Source: an uncultured Porphyromonadaceae bacterium
GTDB taxonomy: Bacteria; Bacteroidota; Bacteroidia; Bacteroidales; Muribaculaceae
NCBI GenBank assembly: GCA_900540205.1
Contig: UQER01000004.1
Span: 1 to 64,000, forward strand
DNA: 64,000 bases
Direction: 5' to 3'
The translations under genes were made by a program, and so were the position numbers. The first letter of the stretch is position 1; every line of letters starts with the position of its first letter. This document shows positions 32,879 through 41,928 of this stretch, one piece after another. A model generated the notes under the pieces. That model worked only from the letters and a program-made list of their open reading frames with translations, was not told the origin of the DNA and ran no database searches.

Positions 32879-35680
32879 TTATTTTACGAGCACTTTGCGG
32901 CCACCTACGATGTAGAGACCGGCGGGGAGTGTGTTCACATCCTGTCCGGGAGCGAGAACTGTTACCTGACGTCCGCTGAAGTCATAGACTGTGCGTGCGC
33001 TCTGTGCTTCGGCATCGGCGGTGATGGTTGTCAGGGCAGACTGGCCGTCGGAAACGATAGTGTAGGAGTTCCAGCTTGTGTTGGCCACGAATGAATCGTA
33101 GGCATCGGCGGGAACTTTGATTGTGAGGGCCTTGCCGAGGGTGGGCAGCGAGTTCATCTTGAACGCGGGTGCCTCGGTGCCTTCGAAACTGGTCCAGTCA
33201 ATCTCCTTCAGGGCTTCGCAACGGTCGAAAGTCTCGGTCCCGAACTTGAAGGTACCGGGGAGAACCACTTTCTCGAGAGCTGAGCAATTGCTGAATGCGT
33301 TGTCAGTGTTGTTCAGACCGGTGCAGCCTTTGAGGTCGATTGTGATGAGTGCTTCGCAACCGTTGAAAGCGTTTTCGAATGAGCGGAAGTTTGCGGCCTG
33401 ATCGGCAGCGGGCATAATCACTTCGGTGAGTGCTGTGCATTTTTTGAAGATGCCACGTACCTGAGTGCCAAACAGGACACCGGGATATTCGGCGCACAGA
33501 TTGGTTGCAACGGCGATTTCAGCCTTGCTCATGTCGATTGATTCGAGTACCGTGTTGGAGGCTGTTGCGGATGCGTTGTTGCCCAGAGCGGCCGAGAGAG
33601 CTTTGAATTTGGGGGTATCCCAAAGGCCCATGAGGGTGATTTTGCGTGCGTCGGAGAGGTCGGCGGGGATGTCATTGGCATTGATGGTGTACACACCCTC
33701 TTCCTGCGACGATACAGCCTGGAGGTTTACGTTTGCCCATGTGGCATCGGCCTTGAACGATTCGAATACAGCTTCGGGCACCATTACGGTGATCAGAGCC
33801 TGCTCTTCAGCTGTGAGGTGCTCGAATACGTTGGCGTCTGAACCTATTACAGGTGCGGTTTCACCGGCATAGAGACTCCAGTCGACAAGACGGAGCGAGG
33901 TGCATGAATTGAAGAGGAATTTGTCTACTGTGAAATTGGCGGGGAGCACTACAGACTGCAGTTTGGAGCACATGCCGAAGGCGTCCTCACTCTTGGTTAC
34001 GTTGGTCCATGCCGACAGGTTGACAGAGGTGATGGAGGTGTTGTAGAATGCATCCGTGATGTCGGTCACGCCTGTAAGGCCGGAGACATCGCAGATTTCA
34101 AGCGCCGCGCAGTTCATGAAGGCTTCGCGGAGGTTGGTGAGGTTGGCAGCCGTTGCGTTGGCCGGAAATTTCACGATTTTAAGGGCTTTGCACATCTTGA
34201 AGACACCGGCGTTCTGCATGCCTGCGGGTACGTAGAACGATGTGTTCTCGGCGAATGTGGCTTCGGACATGTCCACGGATTCGAGCTTGTTGTTGCCAAC
34301 CGGGGGGAATCCAAGGTTTGCGCCGATTGTGGTGCAGAGCTTCTGGAAGGCAGAGGTGTTCCATTCGCCTGTAAGTTTGATTGTGACAGCATCGGCAAGC
34401 GACGAGGGGATATTCTCTGCGTCGAAAGTGTATTCACCGGGCTTGGGAGGTGCGGGCACACCGAGCTGTATAGGCGAAGGTTCGAATGTCAGTCTGGTTT
34501 CGTCAACATAGTTGCCGAGCTGACCCCAGCGGTTGGCACCCCAACCATAGAGTACACCTTCATTGTCAATCAATGTAGTGAAAAGCTGACCGCAGGAGAT
34601 GGATGCTGCTACGACTCCGTCGGGAAGTGTGATTTCGGTCGGTTTGTACTGGTATTGGCCTACACCTACCTCCAGAGCCGATCCTTTGCCGTTGCCAAGA
34701 GCGCCGTTGCTGTTGTCGCCCCAGGTGTAGATTTTGCCTTCCACAAGGGCTACTCGGGCTTTCTGGCAACCGCTGACTTGTGATACTTTTCCGGTGATTG
34801 CAGTGATCTGGGTGGGGACTTTGATGTTGGGAAGCGTTCCGTCGTTTTCATTCTCGACTTCGCTCATGTCGGAATCGAGACCAAGAAGGTTCGTCTGGTT
34901 GTCGCCCCACGCCCAGAGTGACCCGTCGGCTTTGATACCATAGGATGCATAGTCTACTGCAATTGCTTTTTCCCATGTGTCGGTACCAATGCGGGTGGGA
35001 ACCCTGACGATTGTCTCTTCGTTGAGCAGCTGGCCATAGGCTGCGAAGCCCCAGCCCCACAGTGAACCGTCGTTCTTGAGTGCAAGCACATGGCTGGCTC
35101 CTACGCTGACTTCTTTCCAGTCATTGTCGGTGCCCACCTGAATGGGTACTGCCGAGTTGTTCGTGTTGCCTTGTCCGAGGCCGAAATCCTCGCCTGAGCC
35201 CCATGCCCAGAGTGTTCCGTCTGTTTTAATGGCAAGGACAGTATAGCACCAAGTGACTGAAGTGGCTACACTTGCCCAGTCCTTATCGGTTCCAACCTGA
35301 ATGAGTGTGGTGTGCTTGGTTATGCCGTCACCTACGCCCGACATCCCCTTTTCGTTTGAGCCCACAGTCCATAGCGAGCCATCTTCCTTGAGGAAGAAGC
35401 CGCAGCCGCGTGCGCCGTAAACTGCCTTCCAGTCGGAGTCTGTGCCCATCTGCAGGGGCACCGCCGACAGTTTGGCATCGGTAGATCCTTGTCCGAGTTC
35501 TCCCTGCTCATTCGAGCCCCAGCCCCAGAGAGTGCCGTCGGCTTTGATGGCATAGGTGGTGTTGTCGCTTGCCGATACAGCTTTCCATACCGGCGCTTCT
35601 GTCTCTGCTGCGAATGCTGAGGTGGCCAGGGCCAATGCTGCCGCAACAGGCATGAATTTAAAAATTGCTTTCATAGACAT
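32879..35680 (-). CDS. secreted protein with RCC1-type repeats fused to BspA-like leucine-rich repeats
   Basis: A 933-residue secreted protein of unknown role. The signal peptide is about residues 1-25. From about 30 to 415, repeated units of the form DGTLWGWGSNEQGELGQG resemble RCC1 beta-propeller repeats. Two later blocks (about 420-640 and 650-870) look like BspA/LRR_5-type leucine-rich repeats with CxAL segments such as FNGCEALITIDLKGCTGL. A type A sorting-like tail ends in KVLVK. RCC1-plus-LRR proteins are typically adhesive or binding proteins, but the ligand is not evident. It is downstream of the PKD-type gene with a 42-bp gap and probably cotranscribed. Confidence 0.75.
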   Translation of the reverse strand: MSMKAIFKFMPVAAALALATSAFAAETEAPVWKAVSASDNTTYAIKADGTLWGWGSNEQGELGQGSTDAKLSAVPLQMGTDSDWKAVYGARGCGFFLKEDGSLWTVGSNEKGMSGVGDGITKHTTLIQVGTDKDWASVATSVTWCYTVLAIKTDGTLWAWGSGEDFGLGQGNTNNSAVPIQVGTDNDWKEVSVGASHVLALKNDGSLWGWGFAAYGQLLNEETIVRVPTRIGTDTWEKAIAVDYASYGIKADGSLWAWGDNQTNLLGLDSDMSEVENENDGTLPNIKVPTQITAITGKVSQVSGCQKARVALVEGKIYTWGDNSNGALGNGKGSALEVGVGQYQYKPTEITLPDGVVAASISCGQLFTTLIDNEGVLYGWGANRWGQLGNYVDETRLTFEPSPIQLGVPAPPKPGEYTFDAENIPSSLADAVTIKLTGEWNTSAFQKLCTTIGANLGFPPVGNNKLESVDMSEATFAENTSFYVPAGMQNAGVFKMCKALKIVKFPANATAANLTNLREAFMNCAALEICDVSGLTGVTDITDAFYNTSITSVNLSAWTNVTKSEDAFGMCSKLQSVVLPANFTVDKFLFNSCTSLRLVDWSLYAGETAPVIGSDANVFEHLTAEEQALITVMVPEAVFESFKADATWANVNLQAVSSQEEGVYTINANDIPADLSDARKITLMGLWDTPKFKALSAALGNNASATASNTVLESIDMSKAEIAVATNLCAEYPGVLFGTQVRGIFKKCTALTEVIMPAADQAANFRSFENAFNGCEALITIDLKGCTGLNNTDNAFSNCSALEKVVLPGTFKFGTETFDRCEALKEIDWTSFEGTEAPAFKMNSLPTLGKALTIKVPADAYDSFVANTSWNSYTIVSDGQSALTTITADAEAQSARTVYDFSGRQVTVLAPGQDVNTLPAGLYIVGGRKVLVK

Positions 35681-35722
35681 ATTGGTTTGAAAGTTGTGTG
35701 ATTGGTTGTAATGATTGCCCCT

Positions 35723-37024
35723 TTATTTGGTGACGAATTTCACTGTCTGTCCCGCTGCGTTGCGGGCAACGTATATGCCGGGGGTGAGGGCTGATGCCTG
35801 AATTTCGGCCGAGCCGCCGGCGATTTCTCCCGCGAGACATACGGTGCCGTTCATGTTGTAGACTTCGAAATGGCCGTCGGCACCTGTCAGGGTGATAACG
35901 CCACCATCCACTGTGCAGCCCATTTTTGCCTCGTAGTCGGCCGATACCTGAGCGAGTGCGCTTGAGGGTGTTTCACCCCCGCGTACCACCGGGCAGATCA
36001 TGAAACTTCCGTAGTTGCCGCCATAGTAGCTTACGGGGCGGAGGAAATCGTTCTCGTTCTTCAGGCGAACGAATGAGTTGTGGGCCAGCAGGTTGTTTGC
36101 ATCTTCAGGTTCCATTGTCTTGTTGGGCATTACGTCCATGAGCATGCAGAAATCCTCGGTAGTGGGGTCATTGCTCCAGCCGTCCACGCTGATGAACAGG
36201 AACTGCTTTCCATAAAGGTCGATGGGGGAGGAGCACTTGAGCTGGATTACGGCACCGCCCTGTACGGGTACCCATGCTCCGTCCTCTGATGTCTTGATAT
36301 CCTCAAAGTTGGTGTACCATCCGTCGATAGGCATGTAGGTAAGCACCATCTCGTTTTCGCCGATGGAGGGCATCCAGATCTGGACTCTTATCTTTGCACC
36401 TTCTTTATATTTTGTCGGTTTTTTAGGCAGATAGATGTTCACGCCATCGAGAAATCCATCTTCAAGCGATGTCATGTAAAGGTTGCCTACACTGGCTATG
36501 TTAAGGTTGTTTGTGCCTCCGAGCGAGCCGTTCACCGCCCCGTTCTGATTGTCATAATATTGTGTGCCGAGACCATATGTCACAGTCCATACGCGGCAGT
36601 CGGCGAGACACAGCTCTGCACGGCCTCCCACTTTGAGTTTGTGGTCGTATGTGGCTGTCTTTGCCCCGGATGCGAAGTTGGCTGTGAGCGTGGGGAATTC
36701 GTATGTTCCGGTCTGGGTGTATTTAATTATAGCGTCTTTGGCTGTCGCATCTTCGAGTGTGCCGCCCGGTGTGGTCCAGTTCCAGCTCTGTGCCTCGCCG
36801 GTGGAGGTATTGGTGTATTTCACTTTGCTGTCGACGGGGGCCCACAGGAACGCACCGTCGTTCATCGGGTTTCTCGACAGGTAGCTGCATGCGGGTTGCA
36901 CGTCGGGGTTTTTGATTGTGCCGAGATAGCGCAGGCCGATGGGGTGGTCGAACGATGCTTCCTGCGCTGATGCAAATGATGTGGCCATAGCCGCCATTGC
37001 AAGGGAGAGTAAAAGTTTCTTCAT
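35723..37024 (-). CDS. secreted PKD-like protein of unknown function
   Basis: A 433-residue protein with a signal peptide (about 1-20, ending ATSFASAQ). Residues about 60-125 (KYTNTSTGEAQSWNWTTPGG onward) look like a PKD beta-sandwich. The following 220 residues, including GWYTNFEDIKTSEDGAWVPV and FLFISVDGWSNDPTTEDF, are not recognised. The last 75 are a sorting-type beta domain ending in KFVTK. It is first in a minus-strand pair with the RCC1/LRR gene and diverges from a TPR/LuxR-like regulator gene, which may control it. Function unknown; a surface-binding role is only a guess. Confidence 0.65.
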   Translation of the reverse strand: MKKLLLSLAMAAMATSFASAQEASFDHPIGLRYLGTIKNPDVQPACSYLSRNPMNDGAFLWAPVDSKVKYTNTSTGEAQSWNWTTPGGTLEDATAKDAIIKYTQTGTYEFPTLTANFASGAKTATYDHKLKVGGRAELCLADCRVWTVTYGLGTQYYDNQNGAVNGSLGGTNNLNIASVGNLYMTSLEDGFLDGVNIYLPKKPTKYKEGAKIRVQIWMPSIGENEMVLTYMPIDGWYTNFEDIKTSEDGAWVPVQGGAVIQLKCSSPIDLYGKQFLFISVDGWSNDPTTEDFCMLMDVMPNKTMEPEDANNLLAHNSFVRLKNENDFLRPVSYYGGNYGSFMICPVVRGGETPSSALAQVSADYEAKMGCTVDGGVITLTGADGHFEVYNMNGTVCLAGEIAGGSAEIQASALTPGIYVARNAAGQTVKFVTK

Positions 37025-37088
37025 ATCTGATTGCTAAAGGTTGGTGATTGATGTTTTCACAAAATTGCATCCAAAGGGAGGAGAAAAG

Positions 37089-37096
37089 CAAAAATA
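37089..37096 (-). promoter_or_regulatory. candidate -7 box for the secreted-protein pair
   Basis: TATTTTTG on the minus strand, giving a leader of about 60 nt for the gene starting at 37024. It lies back-to-back with the regulator promoter at 37153. Confidence 0.5.
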
Positions 37097-37152
37097 TGCG
37101 GTCTACTGACGGTCTACACGGTGGCTATTTGGAGGGAAAGAAGGTTTTTTAC

Positions 37153-37160
37153 TATCTTTG
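37153..37160 (+). promoter_or_regulatory. candidate -7 box for the TPR regulator
   Basis: TATCTTTG, 4 nt before the ATG at 37165, with TTTG about 21 nt upstream as a possible -33 element. It predicts a leaderless mRNA. Confidence 0.6.
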
Positions 37161-37164
37161 ATGC

Positions 37165-38841
37165 ATGAAATATCTGACTTTGCTTTCGTTTGTTTTGATG
37201 CTGGTGTCTTCCTGCCATAAGGGTGATAAGCGCCTGGAACCGTTCCGCTGGCCGGTGATTTCGGCCGATGTGGATTCGCTGACAATGCAGCTTGAATACG
37301 GATTTTACGATTATGTGCCCTCCGACAGCCTGCTTGCAATGGTGGCGGCTTTTGAAAAACTGTCGGCCGGCGCGGATTCTGCCGATGTCAGGAATCTGCG
37401 CCTGAGCTACTGGCGCGGGCGCATGTTTCAGCGTCAGGATATGGTCGACTCGGCAGTGAAGGTGGTGGGTCGCACTCTTGCGGTGGCGGATTCCGTAAAG
37501 TTTCCGTATGAGTTTTTCAGGCTGCGTGCGTTGTATCGGCAGCTTGGACATACGCGGGGTGCACAGTCGTACCGCGATGTTGACGAGGAGGCACGCTTCT
37601 ATACGCAGCTCGGCGATGCGCCGATGGTGGCGGCCTCGTACATCAACATGGGTACCAGCCTGTATCTGATAGGAGAGCTGGACAAGGGTCTGGAGTACAT
37701 AAAGAAAGCGGACGACATACATACCGGTCTGGGTTTTAACAAGATGGTTGCGCGCAATGCAATCAATGTGGCCAATATCCGTTACAGGCAGGGACTTCAC
37801 AGGGAGGCCGACAGTCTGTTGCTCGATCTGCTGCATTCGCCCGAGATTGCCGGCGACAGCGTGGTGTTCAATCTGGTGATGCGCAATCTGTATGCACACA
37901 CCAACGATGTGAAGTGGCTGAAAAGCGCCTATCAGGATGTGCGCGGCAAAGAAAACCGAAGGGGGCTGCAGGGCCTCTATCAGGCTCTGCTCAGTAATCA
38001 CTATGACGAAGCGGGACAGAGCGATTCGGCCGTGGCCTACAGCCGCATGGCCATGAACAATCTTGATTATATAAGTGATTACGGCTATAAGGGGATGGTG
38101 ATGCAGGCATATGCCTCGACGATGGAGAAGGAGGGGAAAATAGACAGCGCGCTCGTCTACGAGAAACGTTATGTGGAGTATTCCGATTCCGACATGGCGC
38201 GCATGCAGCAGACCGAGGTGCTGCGCATGGCCAACATCCGCGAGGTGTCGCTGGCCATGACCCGTGAGAATGAGCGTGTGCAGCGCATGCGGTTCAGTTT
38301 CATCGGAATGCTGTTTCTGGTTCTGCTTGTGGCCGGTGCCATCTATTTCATGCTCTACAGGCGTCAGCAACTCCATAAGATTGCCAGCCGCGACAGCCGT
38401 CTGGAGATGGAGAAGAACCGGCGTCACCTTCTTGCTGTGATGCTGGCGATGGAGGAGAAGAACAATCTGTTCAATTCGCTGAAGTCGGAGATAGAGGTGA
38501 TGCGCAAGGAGGAGACAATAGGAGTGCCCGAGGCGGCGCGTCTGGAAAACGCCATCAAGCTGCATCTGGCCGGAGGCGAGGAGTGGGACACGTTTCAGGA
38601 GATGTTCGTGAAAGCCAACCCGGATTTTGTGTCGCGGCTGCATGAGGTGTATCCTGACCTGTCGGACACGTACGTGAAACTCGCTACATACATATACATG
38701 GGTCTTGACAACAACAAGATAGCGCGGTTGCTGGTGATCCGTCCCGAGTCGGTGAAACAGGCGCGCTGGCGTTTGCGTAAGATGATGGGGCTTGACAAGG
38801 ATGTGTCGCTCGACGATGCCATCAGGGCATTGCGCAACTGA
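37165..38841 (+). CDS. membrane TPR regulator with LuxR-like DNA-binding domain
   Basis: A 558-residue one-component regulator. An N-terminal lipobox-like LVSSC (Cys17) follows a hydrophobic stretch, so the sensor part is probably periplasmic. Helical TPR-like repeats span about 40-370 (for example MVAASYINMGTSLYLIGELD). A transmembrane segment (about 374-398, FSFIGMLFLVLLVAGAIYFM) leads to a coiled-coil region and a C-terminal helix-turn-helix (about 500-545, LATYIYMGLDNNKIARLLVI). This layout is common in Bacteroidetes. It is divergent from the secreted-protein pair, whose expression it may regulate. Signal unknown. A lipid-anchored N-terminus together with an internal membrane helix is unusual and uncertain. 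Confidence 0.8.
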   Translation: MKYLTLLSFVLMLVSSCHKGDKRLEPFRWPVISADVDSLTMQLEYGFYDYVPSDSLLAMVAAFEKLSAGADSADVRNLRLSYWRGRMFQRQDMVDSAVKVVGRTLAVADSVKFPYEFFRLRALYRQLGHTRGAQSYRDVDEEARFYTQLGDAPMVAASYINMGTSLYLIGELDKGLEYIKKADDIHTGLGFNKMVARNAINVANIRYRQGLHREADSLLLDLLHSPEIAGDSVVFNLVMRNLYAHTNDVKWLKSAYQDVRGKENRRGLQGLYQALLSNHYDEAGQSDSAVAYSRMAMNNLDYISDYGYKGMVMQAYASTMEKEGKIDSALVYEKRYVEYSDSDMARMQQTEVLRMANIREVSLAMTRENERVQRMRFSFIGMLFLVLLVAGAIYFMLYRRQQLHKIASRDSRLEMEKNRRHLLAVMLAMEEKNNLFNSLKSEIEVMRKEETIGVPEAARLENAIKLHLAGGEEWDTFQEMFVKANPDFVSRLHEVYPDLSDTYVKLATYIYMGLDNNKIARLLVIRPESVKQARWRLRKMMGLDKDVSLDDAIRALRN

Positions 38842-38913
38842 GGCATGCGGGATGTGTGCGGTACAGGGGTGTTAAACATGTGAAATGCGCTTGTTCATTT
38901 CGGGGGGATGCCC

Positions 38914-38921
38914 TAACTTTG
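38914..38921 (+). promoter_or_regulatory. candidate -7 box for the lectin-like protein
   Basis: TAACTTTG, 5 nt before the ATG at 38927, with TTG 20 nt upstream. It predicts a leaderless or near-leaderless mRNA. Confidence 0.6.
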
Positions 38922-38926
38922 TATAG

Positions 38927-39625
38927 ATGGAATCGATGAAACTGAAGCAAAAGTATATGAATGCCATGGTCAGGGTGGCAATGATGATGATGTTTTTTCT
39001 TGCCCTGCAGGCGCATGGCGCAACCAACAGCGCCACCTTCCGATGGTTTGAATATGTTCCCGCCACCGCGCGCGGCGTGGCCAAGAGCAACGTGTGCATG
39101 GTCGATTCGTTCGCATCGGCCGAAATCGGCCCGCAGTGGACGCATATCAACGACCCTGAACCGGAGAATTATGTAATCACGCCCGACGGCCTTACGCTTA
39201 CGCCGACTTATGTGAATCTCACATCGTTGCGTTATTCGCCTACGGCGGTGTTCCTCGACTCGATTGCGCAGCCGTTCCTGGCGGCAACGTCGCTGCGCTA
39301 TACGCCGGTGACGGAGCACGATTTTGCAGGGATGGCGCTTTATACCGATGCTGCCGATACGATAATTTTCGGCAAGACCATTGTCAACGGACATCCGGCG
39401 GTGGTGGTGCGCCGCCGTGCCAACGGCCGAACGGAGACGGCTTTCCAGCCCCTGCAGCAGTTCGAGTGGGGCAGACCGGTGTGGCTGCGTGTAAAGGCTT
39501 ACAGCGACGAGGTGTCGTTTTTCTACTCAACCAACAACGGGTCGACGTGGACTCCGGTGGCCAACAATATTCCGCTTCCGCCCGACACGATTCTGGGGCT
39601 GTACACCACCACAAACACGCGATAA
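38927..39625 (+). CDS. secreted lone concanavalin A-like domain protein
   Basis: A 232-residue protein with a signal peptide (about 1-32, ending LALQAHGA). Residues from about 58 (VDSFASAEIGPQWTHIND) to the end resemble the C-terminal beta-sandwich of GH43 beta-xylosidases (GH43_C2/DUF1349 type), but no catalytic domain is present. A strand that normally closes that fold (xxFxWFEY) appears near the N-terminus, at about residues 37-45, instead of the C-terminus. The stop falls after GLYTTTNTR. It may bind a carbohydrate. The MFS gene follows after 107 bp and is probably unrelated in function. Confidence 0.55.
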   Translation: MESMKLKQKYMNAMVRVAMMMMFFLALQAHGATNSATFRWFEYVPATARGVAKSNVCMVDSFASAEIGPQWTHINDPEPENYVITPDGLTLTPTYVNLTSLRYSPTAVFLDSIAQPFLAATSLRYTPVTEHDFAGMALYTDAADTIIFGKTIVNGHPAVVVRRRANGRTETAFQPLQQFEWGRPVWLRVKAYSDEVSFFYSTNNGSTWTPVANNIPLPPDTILGLYTTTNTR

Positions 39626-39732
39626 AACTGGAGTGGGCTTGCAGCCGAAGTCTCGGGAATCAATATGGATAGTGTCCGACCGGCATGGTGAGAACCATGT
39701 GGGGCAGAGGATTGTTTGCATAACTGACGGGG

Positions 39733-41016
39733 ATGTCCTTTTTTCAGCACGTCAGAGACAATATGCAGACACAGTCGGATTCCACACATACAGTCGCACA
39801 GGGTGCGGCATCGCTTTCGCCCATGCAGATGGCGCTGCAGCACCGGAAAGGGTATTACACCTTTCTGGTGCTGATGCTTGTGCTGCTCAGTGCGTTGGGC
39901 TCGTTTGTCAACGACATGTATGCCCCGGCATTGCCGGCCATGTGCCGGTTTTTCAACTGCTCGGTGCCTGTGGTGCAGATGGGCATGATGACGGGGATGG
40001 CCGGGTTGGGGCTGGGTCAGATTCTGTTCGGGGCTGTCAGCGACCGCATTGGCCGCCGACCGGTGCTTCTGTTTTCCGTGTCGCTGTTCATCGTGGCGGC
40101 GGTGGTGAGTGTGTTCTCACCGACGATTAAATTCTTCATTGTGTGCCGTCTGTTTCAGGGAATGGGCGCTGCCGGGGGCTATTTCCTTGCGAGAACCATT
40201 CCGGCCGACGTCTATTCCGGCCGACAGCTGGCCAAGCTCATGGCGCTTGTGGGTGCCATCAACGGTGTGGCTCCGGCCTCGGCGCCTGTGATCGGTGGCG
40301 TCACGGCCGATGCCTTCGGGTGGAAAGGGGTGTTTGTGGTGCTCGCTGCGTTCGCGTTGATACTGTTGGCCCTTTCGGGGTGGATGAAGGAATCGCTCAA
40401 CACTTCCTCGCGTACAACCGGAAGCTGGCGCAACTCGGTGAAAGGGTATGCGGCGCTGCTGCGCAACCGTCCGTTCATCATTCATGTTTGTTTCAAAGGT
40501 CTGGCCTTAGGGATGCTGTTCGCCTACATCTCCTCGTCGCCGTTCGTGCTTCAGACACATTACGGCCTGTCGCAGACCGTCTACGGGCTTGTGATAGGCT
40601 TCAATGCCATATTCGTGGCCGCCGGTTCGATGATTGCATTGAAATTCAAACCGCTCAAAAAGGCAGCTTATGTCGGAGCGCTGATAATGCTTGTCGGAGT
40701 TGCCGGTGAGGCCATGGCATTGTCTCTTATCCACAGCATATGGGTCTATGAGGCCGGGATGGTTGTGATTCTGTTTGGTCTCGGCCTGATTTTCACCACC
40801 TCAAATACTCTTGCCATGAACGAAGGCCGCGCGCGTGCTGGCGAAGCCTCGTCGATACTCGGCGTGTCGGGCTACATCGTCGGTGCCATCGTGTCGCCCC
40901 TCGTCGGCCTCGGTAACGTTCTTCACTCCACCGCTTTGGTCTACATCGCCCTCGCCCTCCTTGTTTTCCTCTTTGCCACCTCCTCCCGCCGCCTCGCTCC
41001 CGACCTCAACCAGTGA
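39733..41016 (+). CDS. MFS drug-resistance transporter, Bcr/CflA type
   Basis: A proton-coupled exporter of 427 residues with about 12 membrane segments. Motif A is GAVSDRIGRRPVLLF between segments 2 and 3, and the opening ALGSFVNDMYAPALPAM with the acidic residue in the first segment fits the DHA1 Bcr/CflA subfamily. GYFLARTIPADVYSG lies in the fourth-segment region. The first 37 residues are hydrophilic, and a later start at MQTQ (39763) is possible. The gene is convergent with the RhuM gene, 21 bp away. Substrate unknown; bicyclomycin, chloramphenicol or an endogenous metabolite are typical of the family. Confidence 0.85.
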   Translation: MSFFQHVRDNMQTQSDSTHTVAQGAASLSPMQMALQHRKGYYTFLVLMLVLLSALGSFVNDMYAPALPAMCRFFNCSVPVVQMGMMTGMAGLGLGQILFGAVSDRIGRRPVLLFSVSLFIVAAVVSVFSPTIKFFIVCRLFQGMGAAGGYFLARTIPADVYSGRQLAKLMALVGAINGVAPASAPVIGGVTADAFGWKGVFVVLAAFALILLALSGWMKESLNTSSRTTGSWRNSVKGYAALLRNRPFIIHVCFKGLALGMLFAYISSSPFVLQTHYGLSQTVYGLVIGFNAIFVAAGSMIALKFKPLKKAAYVGALIMLVGVAGEAMALSLIHSIWVYEAGMVVILFGLGLIFTTSNTLAMNEGRARAGEASSILGVSGYIVGAIVSPLVGLGNVLHSTALVYIALALLVFLFATSSRRLAPDLNQ

Positions 41017-41037
41017 CCGTTGTTGTCTGTCCGGGAT

Positions 41038-41925
41038 TCAGAGCTTAGAGAGGAGTTCGGAGCCGGTGAGGACATCCATTCTTGAGAAGGCGAAGAGCTT
41101 TTTGCCGAGGTCTTTGAGCGAGTGCCCGATGTGATATACCTCCTCGTCGATTATCAGAAAACGGTCGTGAGCCTTGTTGTAAGCGTGCAATGTTACGCCG
41201 GGATATTGCCGATTGTGCCGCTCTACATCCTGACGGAGCTGGTCTGAAATACGGCCGTCGTAAATATCTACCGTCACGCCCGTCTTACGTTTTGACAGCT
41301 GCACCAGCACCGAATCGTCAACGTAGCTGTCAATAACCACGATTCTGTGCTGAGCCTTCCGGATTAATTGGGCCACAAATGCATATGCATCAAAAATCTG
41401 TCCGTCAAAAAATATGCCCTCTTTCGGCGGCAATGATGTTCTGACAAAGAAATCAACCTTTTCATTGAGTTGTTTAAGATGTATGTCTTGCTCGGCAAAA
41501 TGTTTATCTTGTTCGGATAAGCGTCTGTCTATACGGTCTTCTAATTGCAATAGACGTTGATTTATGGCATAGCCACGAAGCAGATATTCCTTGAGGACTT
41601 TGTTTGCCCATGCTCTGAATTGAATCCCTCTTGCCGACTTCACTCTATATCCGATAGATGTGATCATCTCAAGATTATAGTGCTCGACCTGATAAGTCTT
41701 ACCGTCCGTCGCAGTTATCGCAAATTTTGCGACAACTGGAATGTCGGCTAACTCTTCTTTGAGTGCGTTGGCAACGTGTTTGCCAATTGTCTTGACATCT
41801 CTGCCAAACAATTCCGCAATTTGATTTCGATTAAGCCACACGGTATCCTCCTTAACCCGTACATCGAGTTTGAGGGTTTCGTCAGGTTGATAAATTATTA
41901 TCTCGTTTGCGCGTAGAGGTTCCAT
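41038..41925 (-). CDS. RhuM-family protein with a PLD-like C-terminal region
   Basis: A 295-residue cytoplasmic protein. The N-terminal RhuM-type domain (about 15-115) shows VWLNRNQIAELFGRDVKTIGKHV and ITSIGYRVKSARGIQFRAWA. A coiled-coil linker (about 120-155) follows. The C-terminal half has RIVVIDSYVDDSVL and HDRFLIIDEEVYHIGHS, close to a phospholipase D HxKxxxxD motif but with Arg in place of Lys. Two sampled 60-base lines have 20 and 23 G+C, well below the neighbours, so the gene is probably acquired. The ATG at 41925 is chosen because a TACATTTG box lies 3 nt upstream. RhuM proteins are often found near mobile elements and restriction systems; none is visible here. Confidence 0.75.
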   Translation of the reverse strand: MEPLRANEIIIYQPDETLKLDVRVKEDTVWLNRNQIAELFGRDVKTIGKHVANALKEELADIPVVAKFAITATDGKTYQVEHYNLEMITSIGYRVKSARGIQFRAWANKVLKEYLLRGYAINQRLLQLEDRIDRRLSEQDKHFAEQDIHLKQLNEKVDFFVRTSLPPKEGIFFDGQIFDAYAFVAQLIRKAQHRIVVIDSYVDDSVLVQLSKRKTGVTVDIYDGRISDQLRQDVERHNRQYPGVTLHAYNKAHDRFLIIDEEVYHIGHSLKDLGKKLFAFSRMDVLTGSELLSKL

Positions 41926-41928
41926 ACG

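Noticed and set aside
39603..39690. Possible in-frame read-through after the stop codon of the lectin-like gene
   Set aside because: The frame stays open for about 21 more codons, but the residues do not resemble the missing end of the domain, so a disrupted gene is not supported.
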